From positions 310,001-374,000 of the forward strand of contig NZ_BMVE01000001.1 in the NCBI RefSeq assembly GCF_014650555.1: DNA of 64,000 nucleotides, in the 5' to 3' direction. Below are positions 1-6,952 of this stretch, one piece after another (positions within the stretch are counted from its first letter, which is position 1; each line of letters begins with the position of its first letter). The translations under genes and the position numbers were made by a program. Under the pieces are notes generated by a model, which was not told the origin of the DNA, ran no database searches, and was given only the letters and a program-made list of their open reading frames with translations. The DNA is from Streptomyces goshikiensis (GTDB lineage Bacteria; Actinomycetota; Actinomycetes; Streptomycetales; Streptomycetaceae).

Positions 1-825
1 CCGCTTGACGGATATCTCCACCAGACCGGGGAAGACGGCCAGTTCCATCCGGGCGTCGTGCAGCGCCCAGGCGACCCGGCGCAGCCGCTCCCCCGCGAAC
101 CGCGCCCCGGGCGCCACGAGCACCAGGTCGGCGTGGTGGGCGCGGACGGCGCCGAGCACGGCGGCCGGGTCCTCGGTCGCCGCGTCCGGCATCTGCGGGG
201 CGAGCCGCCCGGCGACGGGCACCCCGCTCTCCAGGGCGCCGGAGCCGACGGGGACCACCCCGACGACGACGTACGGGTGGTCGGTGCGGGCGGCGAGGTG
301 CGCGATGACGTCCTCGGCGGCCGCGGGCTCACCGACCACCAGCACCCGGCTGACGGCCTGCGCCTCGCGGCGGGCGGCGGTGAGGTGGCGGTAGGTGAGC
401 TTGTGGCAGGCGACGGTGACGAGCAGGGCGGGCAACAGCGCCCCGAGGGCGGCCAGTCGGGGGGTGCTCTCCTCGGTCACCACCCGGGCGACGGCGAGGA
501 CACCGATGAGAATCAGCCAGTCATGGAGGACGGGGAGCACTCCACGGGATTCTCCGAGCGCGCGGGAGGTGTAACGGCGCCGCAGCGCCTGCACTCCGGT
601 CCACGCCAGCGCGGCCGCGACGGCGCAGTACACGGGCCGGACCTGCTGCGCCGCGTCGAAGACCAGGCCGACGGGGACGGCCGCGCCGAGGAAGTCGGCC
701 GTGACGGCGGCGGGCAGGTACCAGCGGGCCTTGTCACCCAGGCGGCGCGCGGGCACGGCGTACGGCCCCGCCGAATCGGCGGCCGCTCCGGCCACGGTTT
801 GCGCAGGAAAATGAACACGGCTCAC
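1..825 (-). CDS. Exopolysaccharide polyprenyl-phosphate sugar transferase, N-terminal part (cut by window edge)
   Basis: The first 275 residues are present and the frame stays open to the window edge, so the 3' part is missing. The GTG start at 825 is preceded on the minus strand by AGGGGGG. The protein opens with about four hydrophobic segments (near residues 30-55, 62-80, 98-115 and 125-145). A CoA-binding/Rossmann-like part follows, with VLVVGEPAAAEDVIAHL and a later VRAHHADLVLVAPGARF. This is the layout of WcaJ/CpsE/CpsB initiating transferases, which load the first sugar phosphate onto undecaprenyl phosphate at the membrane. The catalytic bacterial sugar transferase domain would lie outside the window, so family membership rests on the N-terminal half only. 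Confidence 0.75.
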   Translation of the reverse strand, partial: MSRVHFPAQTVAGAAADSAGPYAVPARRLGDKARWYLPAAVTADFLGAAVPVGLVFDAAQQVRPVYCAVAAALAWTGVQALRRRYTSRALGESRGVLPVLHDWLILIGVLAVARVVTEESTPRLAALGALLPALLVTVACHKLTYRHLTAARREAQAVSRVLVVGEPAAAEDVIAHLAARTDHPYVVVGVVPVGSGALESGVPVAGRLAPQMPDAATEDPAAVLGAVRAHHADLVLVAPGARFAGERLRRVAWALHDARMELAVFPGLVEISVKR

Positions 826-1206
826 AAGGCCCCCCTGGCACGCGGTCTATGACGGTGGCGCCTGCCCGCGGCTTCCCCAAACGGCGGGCGACTGTCGCAC
901 CGGGAAACAGTACGACAAACACCCGTACGGTAAGTGCCGTTCGGGTTAACGAAATCTCTCGTTGCTCAAGTGTTAACAACCGGTATCAGTCATTCCAGGG
1001 CCCGGCCCCATCCCTCCCACACAAAGGTGAATGGTTCGGATACCGGATACGTCGCCTCGGACAACGGACCGTTTCCAGCCAACCTTTTGACGCGGCCCTG
1101 ACATTGCGGCCGCCAGCTGTCACTCTTCGATCCGTTCATCGCACCAGCCTGCTCTGCCCGGCGGCCCACCCAGCCGTCCGGAACCCCCTTGCAGAAGGAG
1201 TCTGCG
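826..1206. promoter_or_regulatory. Divergent intergenic region, transferase / metalloprotease
   Basis: This 381-bp stretch has no convincing gene and must hold both outward promoters. Two GTTAAC hexamers (945-950 and 972-977) flank an AT-richer segment, GAAATCTCTCGTTGCTCAAG, and are candidate regulator sites. Nothing else could be assigned. Confidence 0.4.
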
Positions 1207-3480
1207 TTGAGTCCGACCCCCCACAGGCGTTCCACCGCCATCGGCGCCCTCATAGCCGCCGCCGCGATGCTCGCCGTAGGCATTCAGGCAGGTACCGCCA
1301 CCGCAGACGCCACCGCGTCCTCGGCGACCAAGGCCGTCCAGGCCAACCCGGGCGCGGCTCCCAAGGCCCTCAGCGCCTCGGAGCGTGCGACGCTCCTGGC
1401 GGGCGCCAACGCCACCACCGCGCAGGCCGCGAAGGCCCTCGGCCTCGGTGGCAAGGAGAAGCTCATCGTCCGCGATGTCGTCCAGGATGCGGACGGCACC
1501 ACGCACACCACGTACGAGCGCACCTACGACGGTCTGCCCGTGCTCGGCGGTGACCTCACGGTCCACGCCAAGGGCGGCGTGACCAAGAGCGTGACCAAGG
1601 CCACCAACCACGAGATCAAGGTCGCGGACACCTCCGCCGCCGTGACCCCCTCGGCCGCCGAACGCACCGCCTTCTCCGCGCTGTCGGCGAGCGGCGGCAA
1701 GGACGCCAAGGCCGAGCAGGGCGCCCGCAAGGTGATCTGGGCCGCCGAAGGCGCCCCCGTCCTCGCCTACGAGACCGTCGTCGGCGGTGTCCAGAGCGAC
1801 GGCGTCACCCCGAGCAAGCTGCACGTGGTCACCGACGCCCGGACCGGCGCGAAGATCACCGAGTGGCAGGCGATCGAGAAGGGCATCGGCAACACCGAGT
1901 ACAGCGGCCAGGTCACCCTCGGCAGCTCGCAGTCGGGCAGCAACTACACGCTGACCGACGCCAGCCGCGGCAACCACAAGACGTACGACCTGAACGGGGG
2001 CAGCTCCGGCACCGGAACCCTGTTCACCGGGCCGGACGACACGTGGGGCAACGGCTCGCCCTCCAACCGCGAGACCGCCGGCGCCGACGCCGCCTACGGC
2101 GCGCAGCTGACCTGGGACTACTACAAGAACGTGCACGGCCGCAACGGTCTGCGCAACGACGGCGTGGCCCCGTACAGCCGGGTCCACTACGGCAACGCGT
2201 ACGTCAACGCGTTCTGGGACGACGGCTGCTTCTGCATGACCTACGGCGACGGCACGGGCAACAACCACCCGCTGACCTCCATCGACGTGGCCGCGCACGA
2301 GATGACCCACGGTCTGACCTCGGTCACCGGCAACATGACCTACAGCGGTGAGCCCGGCGGTCTGAACGAGGCGACCTCCGACATCATGGCGGCGAACGTC
2401 GAGTTCACCGCCAACAACCCGAACGACGTCGGTGACTACCTCGTCGGCGAGAAGATCGACATCAACGGCGACGGCACCCCGCTGCGCTACATGGACAAGC
2501 CGAGCAAGGACGGCGGCTCCAAGGACGCGTGGTACTCGGGCATCGGCAACATCGACGTCCACTACTCCTCGGGCCCGGCCAACCACGTCTTCTACCTGAT
2601 GTCCGAGGGATCCGGCGCCAAGGTCATCAACGGCGTCAGCTACAACTCGCCGACCTCCGACAACCTCCCGGTCACCGCGATCGGCCGCGAGGCCGCCGCG
2701 AAGATCTGGTTCCGCGCGCTGACCACGGGTCTGTTCAAGTCGAACACCAACTACGCGGCCGCCCGTACCGCGACCCTCCAGGCCGCCGCCGACCTGTACG
2801 GGGCCAACTCGGTCACGTACAACAACGTGGCCAACGCCTGGGCGGGCATCAACGTCGGCGCCCGGCCGCCGGCCTCCGGCGTCTCGGTCACCCCGATCGC
2901 CAACCAGACCACCCAGGTCAACACCGCCGTGAGCCTTCAGGTCCAGGCGACCAGCACCAACCCGGGTGCGCTGAGCTACGCGGCGACCGGCCTGCCGGCC
3001 GGCCTGTCGATCAACGCCTCGACCGGTCTGATCTCGGGTACGGCGACCACCGCGGGCACGTCCAACGTGACCGTGACGGTGACCGACTCGGCGAGCAAGA
3101 CGGGCACGACGTCCTTCACCTGGACCGTCGGCACGTCCCAGCAGAACGTGTTCGAGAACACGAACGACTACCAGATCGCGGACAACGCGACCGTGGAGTC
3201 GCCGATCGCCGTGACCCGCACGGGCAACGCCCCGAGCACCCTCAAGGTGGACGTCAACATCGTCCACACCTACGTCGGTGACCTGAAGGTCGACCTCGTC
3301 GCCCCCGACGGCTCCGTCTACAACCTGCGCAACCGCACCGGCGGCAGCGCGGACAACATCGTCCAGTCCTTCACCGTGAACGCCTCCTCCGAGGTGGCGC
3401 AGGGCACCTGGAAGCTCCGCGTAGCGGACCTCGCCAGCCTGGACACCGGCTACATCAACAGCTGGAAGCTCACCTTCTGA
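1207..3480 (+). CDS. Secreted M4 (thermolysin-like) neutral zinc metalloprotease with Ig-like and P/Homo-B C-terminal domains
   Basis: This is a 757-aa preproprotease. The TTG at 1207 is chosen because AAGGAG (1195-1200) lies 6 nt upstream; the in-frame TTG at 1189 would put that site inside the gene. A signal peptide (about 1-33, ending GTATADA) and an FTP/PepSY propeptide (YDGLPVLGGDLTVHAKGG) come first. The catalytic domain has HEMTH at H364-H368, the third zinc ligand E388 (H+24, as in thermolysin) and the catalytic histidine H452 in DVHYSSGP. C-terminal to it are a putative He_PIG Ig-like domain (about 560-645) and a P/Homo-B domain (about 648-757), both seen in Streptomyces extracellular proteases. 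Its role is extracellular protein degradation. Confidence 0.93.
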   Translation: MSPTPHRRSTAIGALIAAAAMLAVGIQAGTATADATASSATKAVQANPGAAPKALSASERATLLAGANATTAQAAKALGLGGKEKLIVRDVVQDADGTTHTTYERTYDGLPVLGGDLTVHAKGGVTKSVTKATNHEIKVADTSAAVTPSAAERTAFSALSASGGKDAKAEQGARKVIWAAEGAPVLAYETVVGGVQSDGVTPSKLHVVTDARTGAKITEWQAIEKGIGNTEYSGQVTLGSSQSGSNYTLTDASRGNHKTYDLNGGSSGTGTLFTGPDDTWGNGSPSNRETAGADAAYGAQLTWDYYKNVHGRNGLRNDGVAPYSRVHYGNAYVNAFWDDGCFCMTYGDGTGNNHPLTSIDVAAHEMTHGLTSVTGNMTYSGEPGGLNEATSDIMAANVEFTANNPNDVGDYLVGEKIDINGDGTPLRYMDKPSKDGGSKDAWYSGIGNIDVHYSSGPANHVFYLMSEGSGAKVINGVSYNSPTSDNLPVTAIGREAAAKIWFRALTTGLFKSNTNYAAARTATLQAAADLYGANSVTYNNVANAWAGINVGARPPASGVSVTPIANQTTQVNTAVSLQVQATSTNPGALSYAATGLPAGLSINASTGLISGTATTAGTSNVTVTVTDSASKTGTTSFTWTVGTSQQNVFENTNDYQIADNATVESPIAVTRTGNAPSTLKVDVNIVHTYVGDLKVDLVAPDGSVYNLRNRTGGSADNIVQSFTVNASSEVAQGTWKLRVADLASLDTGYINSWKLTF

Positions 3481-3527
3481 CCCCTTCGGGGCAGGGTGTG
3501 ACCCACGGCTGAACCCGAAAGACCACG

Positions 3528-3561
3528 GGGCCGCCCGGGAGGAAACCTCCCCGGGCGGCCC
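3528..3561. terminator. Strong hairpin after the metalloprotease
   Basis: GGGCCGCCCGGGAGG (3528-3542) pairs with CCTCCCCGGGCGGCCC (3546-3561) around an AAA loop, with one bulged C. There is no clear U-tract, as is usual in Streptomyces. It lies between convergent genes and can serve both. Confidence 0.8.
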
Positions 3562-3596
3562 TGTTCCATTGGCCGCGGGGCCGCCCGGCCCGCGGG

Positions 3597-4076
3597 TCAG
3601 CCCATGGAGCGCATGATCGAGCGGAAGATGTCCTCGTCCTCGTCGTCGTGCTGCCAGTTGCCGTTGCCGCCCTGGTGGTCCGGGCGGCCGTGGTGCTCTT
3701 CGCCCTCGGTCGGCACGAAGAGGACGGAGGCGACCGACACGTTCCCGCGCGAGCGCTGGCCCGGCGAGAGCGTCTCCACGTCCCGGCCGCCGCAGGTGGC
3801 GTTGTCGAAGAGGATCGCGAGGGACCGGGTCTCGTTGCGGACCTGGTAGGCCGGGTCGCTCTCCGAGGTGCCGGTCAGGCGGTAGCAGGTGTCGTTGTCC
3901 GCCGGGCGCAGCTGCGCCTGGCGCTCGTAGCCGTTCTCGTCGACGAACCGGTAGTGCAGCTCGCCGAGGTTGCGGCCGTCGTGGCCGTCGTGGCCGCCCG
4001 CCAGCGACGGGCCGGCTGTGGGCAGGACGATCGCGAGGGCGGCGACGAGCGCCGCGGCGGTGGTTCTGACACGCAT
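3597..4076 (-). CDS. Small secreted protein of unknown function
   Basis: A 159-aa protein. The N-terminus MRVRTTAAALVAALAIVLP..GPSLAGG is a clear Sec signal peptide, with cleavage likely near residue 26. The mature part has two cysteines (DNDTCYRL and DNATCGGR), enough for one disulfide, and a His/Asp/Glu-rich tail after about residue 125 (EGEEHHGRPDHQ, HDDEDEDI). That tail could bind metal or merely be a charged spacer. I do not recognise a family. It stands alone between two convergent or divergent neighbours. The start is the only ATG in frame, with a weak GAGG upstream. Confidence 0.7.
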   Translation of the reverse strand: MRVRTTAAALVAALAIVLPTAGPSLAGGHDGHDGRNLGELHYRFVDENGYERQAQLRPADNDTCYRLTGTSESDPAYQVRNETRSLAILFDNATCGGRDVETLSPGQRSRGNVSVASVLFVPTEGEEHHGRPDHQGGNGNWQHDDEDEDIFRSIMRSMG

Positions 4077-4251
4077 GGGGGAGTCCGTTCCTCGGGTTCC
4101 GGGGATGCCGGTCCGGTGGCATCCGCCGGAAGCGTAGGAGCGGACCGTTCCACTGAAACGATTCAGCGCGCCCGGTGTGCTCCGCGTGTTCGAAGGTTCA
4201 CCCGTGAGAACCGCCGGGGCCGCCCGTACGGGCCCGGCCCGGCGGGTTCCG

Positions 4252-5799
4252 TCACGGCGTCTTCGCCTCCGTGGCGGCCGCCTCCGCCCGGGCGGCCGGG
4301 ACCGCCGCCGGAGCCGTCGCCTGGCGGGGGGTGCGTACGAGGAGCAGCACCAGCAGCGCGCCCAGCAGGCCCATCGCCCCCGAGACCACGAAGGTCTCCC
4401 GCAGGCCGCTCGCGAAGGCCAGGTCCACCAGGTGGGCCACCGACTCCCGCGCCTGGCCCGCCGGGGCCGCGCCGATCAGCCGGGCCGCCTGCCCGGAGGC
4501 CAGCGCCTCCGCCGTCCGGGCGCTCTCGCGGGCCCCGTCGCCGCCGAGGCCGGACCGCAGGCCCGCGTGGAACACCGCGCCCAGGACCGCGATCCCGAGC
4601 GCGTTGCCCAGCTGCCGCGAGGTGTTGAGGGCGCCGCCCGCCATGCCCGCCCGGGCCGGGGCCACCGCCGCCATCGCGGCCGAGGCCAGCGCCGGGGTCG
4701 CCGCGCCCACGCCGACACCGGTGACCACCAGCCCCGGCACCAGCGCCGGCCAGCCGTCGCCCGCGTCCAGCAGCAGCGCCTGGAGCAGCGCGCCGATGCC
4801 GATCAGCAGCAGTCCGCCGCCCACGGTGAGCCGGGCCGGCATCCCGTGCAGCAGCCGGCCGGCCGCCGCGGCGACCACGAACGCGGCGAGGCTGAGCGGC
4901 ACCAGCACCAGCCCCGCTCCGACCGGGCCCATCCCCTCGGCCGACTGGAGCCACAGCGAGGTGTACATCAGGTACGAGAAGGCGGCGCCGGAGAGCAGCA
5001 GCGAGCCGGCCATGATCCCGGTGAAGGCCGGGTCGCGGAAGAGCGAGAGGTCCAGCATCGGGTGGGAGCCGCGCAGTTCGGCCACGACGAAGGCGGCGAA
5101 GGCGACGGCGGCGAGCCCGAACAGGCCGAGGGTGGCGGCGGAGGTCCAGCCGTCCTCGCCGCCGCGGATCAGCGCGTACGTCAGCGTGCCGGCGCCGGCC
5201 GTGAAGGTGGCCATGCCGGGCAGGTCCAGGCCCTTGGCGCGCGGGTCGCGGGACTCGCCGACGGCGCGGAGGGTGACGTACACCGCGAGCGCGGAGACCG
5301 GCAGGTTGATGAAGAAGATCCAGCGCCAGCCGAACTGCTCGGTCAGCACGCCGCCGAGGATGGGTCCGGCGGCGGCCGCCGCGCCGTTGACCGCGCCCCA
5401 GACGCCGAAGGCGACGCCGCGGTCGCGTCCCTGGTAGGCCGAGCTGAGCAGGGCCATGGTCGTGGCGAACATGGCCGCGCCGCCTATGCCCTGGAAGGCG
5501 CGGAAGGCGATCAGGGCGCCGAGGCCGGTGGCCAGCCCGCAGGCGAGCGAGGCGGCGGCGAACAGGGCGAGCCCGCCCAGGTAGACGCGGCGGCGGCCGA
5601 TCCGGTCGGCGAGCGAGCCGGCGCCGAGCAGCAGGGCGGCGAGGGCCAGGGCGTAGACGTCCATGACCCACTGCAGGCCGGCGAACCCGCTGTGCATGTC
5701 GGCGGCCATGTCGGGCAGTGCGACGGTGACGATCGTGACGTCGACCAGCAGCATGAACGCCCCGAGGCAGACCGCGGTCAGCGGCAGCCACTTGCGCAT
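4252..5799 (-). CDS. MFS drug efflux transporter, DHA2 (EmrB/QacA) 14-TM type
   Basis: A 515-aa membrane protein. ATG 5799 is preferred over the longer open frame because AAGGAGAAACCC directly precedes it and the first helix follows at once (WLPLTAVCLGAFMLLVDVTIV). The DHA2 antiporter signatures are visible: DVTIVTVALP in helix 1 and motif A, GSLADRIGRRRVYLGG, between helices 2 and 3. About 14 hydrophobic segments run to residue 500, followed by a charged, Ala-rich cytoplasmic tail. It probably exports a drug or metabolite with proton exchange. It is divergent from the Lrp-type regulator at 5930, with repeated TGGAA sites between them, so it is likely under that regulator's control. Confidence 0.9.
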   Translation of the reverse strand: MRKWLPLTAVCLGAFMLLVDVTIVTVALPDMAADMHSGFAGLQWVMDVYALALAALLLGAGSLADRIGRRRVYLGGLALFAAASLACGLATGLGALIAFRAFQGIGGAAMFATTMALLSSAYQGRDRGVAFGVWGAVNGAAAAAGPILGGVLTEQFGWRWIFFINLPVSALAVYVTLRAVGESRDPRAKGLDLPGMATFTAGAGTLTYALIRGGEDGWTSAATLGLFGLAAVAFAAFVVAELRGSHPMLDLSLFRDPAFTGIMAGSLLLSGAAFSYLMYTSLWLQSAEGMGPVGAGLVLVPLSLAAFVVAAAAGRLLHGMPARLTVGGGLLLIGIGALLQALLLDAGDGWPALVPGLVVTGVGVGAATPALASAAMAAVAPARAGMAGGALNTSRQLGNALGIAVLGAVFHAGLRSGLGGDGARESARTAEALASGQAARLIGAAPAGQARESVAHLVDLAFASGLRETFVVSGAMGLLGALLVLLLVRTPRQATAPAAVPAARAEAAATEAKTP

Positions 5800-5890
5800 G
5801 GGTTTCTCCTTCTTCGTTCGAGGGGGCCAAGGTGGCAGGCGGAGCCGGGGATCCTTCCACCAGATACGGGTGTGCGGCGGATTTCGGTCA

Positions 5891-5913
5891 TGGAATCTCC
5901 TGGAATGATGGAA
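5891..5913. promoter_or_regulatory. Candidate operator: three TGGAA repeats in the MFS/Lrp divergent region
   Basis: TGGAA occurs at 5891, 5901 and 5909, on nearly one face of the helix, just upstream of the regulator start at 5930 and within the 130-bp divergent region. This is a plausible Lrp autoregulatory and efflux-control site. The assignment is inference. Confidence 0.4.
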
Positions 5914-5929
5914 AGCGATGGAGGAGACC

Positions 5930-6940
5930 ATGAAAGACGTTGCGCTGGACAGCCTCGACCGGCAGCTGATCGAGGGGCTGATGATCGACGGCCGGGTGCC
6001 GCTGCGCCGGCTCGCCGAGGTGCTGGGGGTCTCCGACCAGACGGTGGTGCGGCGCTACCGCCGGATGCGGGCCGCCGGGCTGGTGCGGGTGGTGGGCCTG
6101 CCGCTGGGCCGCCGGGTCGGCCTCTTCGAGTCCTGGCTGCGGGTGCAGTGCATGCCGGACGCCACCTTGGCGGTGGCCGAGGCGCTGGCCCGGCGCCCGG
6201 ACATCGCCTGGGTGAAGCTGGGCTCCGGCGGTACGGAGATCCACTGCATGACGAAGGCGCGGACCCGCCGGGACCGCGACGTGCTGCTGCTGGACAAGCT
6301 GCCGCGCACCCGCCGGGTGACCGGGGTCAGCGCGCACACCATCCTGCGGACCTTCTCGGGCGGCCCGGACCGCTGGTTCGGCCTGGACGCCCTGGGTCCG
6401 GAGCAGACCGCGGCGCTGGAGCGGCCGGCTCCGCAGGGACCGCCGCCGACGGAGCGCTACAGCCTGGACGACGCGGAGCTCGCCATGCTCGCCGTACTGG
6501 GCCGCGACGGCCGGGCCGGCTTCCCGGAGCTGGCCGGGGCCTCGGGGCTCTCGGAGTCCACGGCGCGCCGGCGGCTGGACCGGCTGCGGGAGCTGGGCGC
6601 GGTCTACTTCGACGTGGAGCTCGTCCCGACGGCGCTGGGGTACGAGGCGGAGGCGACGCTGCTGCTGACCGCCGAGCCGGCGCGGCTGGCGCAGGTGGGC
6701 GCCGCGCTCGGCGGCCATCCGGAGGTGCCGTTCGCGGCGGTGGTGACGGGCGCGGCCAATGTGATGGCGGTGGTGGTGTGCCGGGACACCGAGGCGCTGT
6801 ACACGTACCTGACCGAGCGCGTCGGCGCGGTGGAGGGGGTCCGCCAGGTGGAGGTGATCCCGACCCTGCGCAGCGTGAAGCGGGCCGGGATGTTCGTGGA
6901 GGACGGGCGGCTGGTCGACCAGCCGCCCGCCTCCTCCTAG
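5930..6940 (+). CDS. Double-length Lrp/AsnC family transcriptional regulator
   Basis: A 336-aa protein. ATG 5930 is chosen because GGAGGAGACC immediately precedes it; ATG 5918 is the alternative. Canonical Lrp proteins are about 150 aa with one HTH and one RAM ligand domain. Here the layout is HTH (about 8-58, LDRQLIEGLMIDGRVPLRRLAEVLG), RAM-like (about 65-140), a second HTH (about 175-222, SLDDAELAMLAVLGRDGRAGFPELAG) and a RAM domain (about 235-315). Such tandem forms are common in actinomycetes. The divergent MFS gene suggests it senses the pump substrate or an amino-acid-like signal. The last codons form a 24-bp palindrome that can act as a terminator. Confidence 0.88.
   Translation: MKDVALDSLDRQLIEGLMIDGRVPLRRLAEVLGVSDQTVVRRYRRMRAAGLVRVVGLPLGRRVGLFESWLRVQCMPDATLAVAEALARRPDIAWVKLGSGGTEIHCMTKARTRRDRDVLLLDKLPRTRRVTGVSAHTILRTFSGGPDRWFGLDALGPEQTAALERPAPQGPPPTERYSLDDAELAMLAVLGRDGRAGFPELAGASGLSESTARRRLDRLRELGAVYFDVELVPTALGYEAEATLLLTAEPARLAQVGAALGGHPEVPFAAVVTGAANVMAVVVCRDTEALYTYLTERVGAVEGVRQVEVIPTLRSVKRAGMFVEDGRLVDQPPASS
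6905..6928. terminator. Perfect palindrome inside the 3' end of the Lrp gene
   Basis: GGGCGGCTGGTC and its exact reverse complement abut, forming a 24-bp palindrome within the last codons of the regulator. A second small palindrome, CCTCCTAGGAGG, lies at 6933-6944. The convergent glgP stop is at 6953, so this is probably a shared bidirectional terminator embedded in coding DNA. Confidence 0.55.
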
Positions 6941-6952
6941 GAGGCCACCGGG

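Noticed and set aside
1120..4122. A 1000-codon minus-strand frame opposite the metalloprotease
   Set aside because: It is an antisense shadow. The plus-strand protein has a complete zinc site and signal peptide, and the real minus-strand gene at 3597-4076 is in a different frame.
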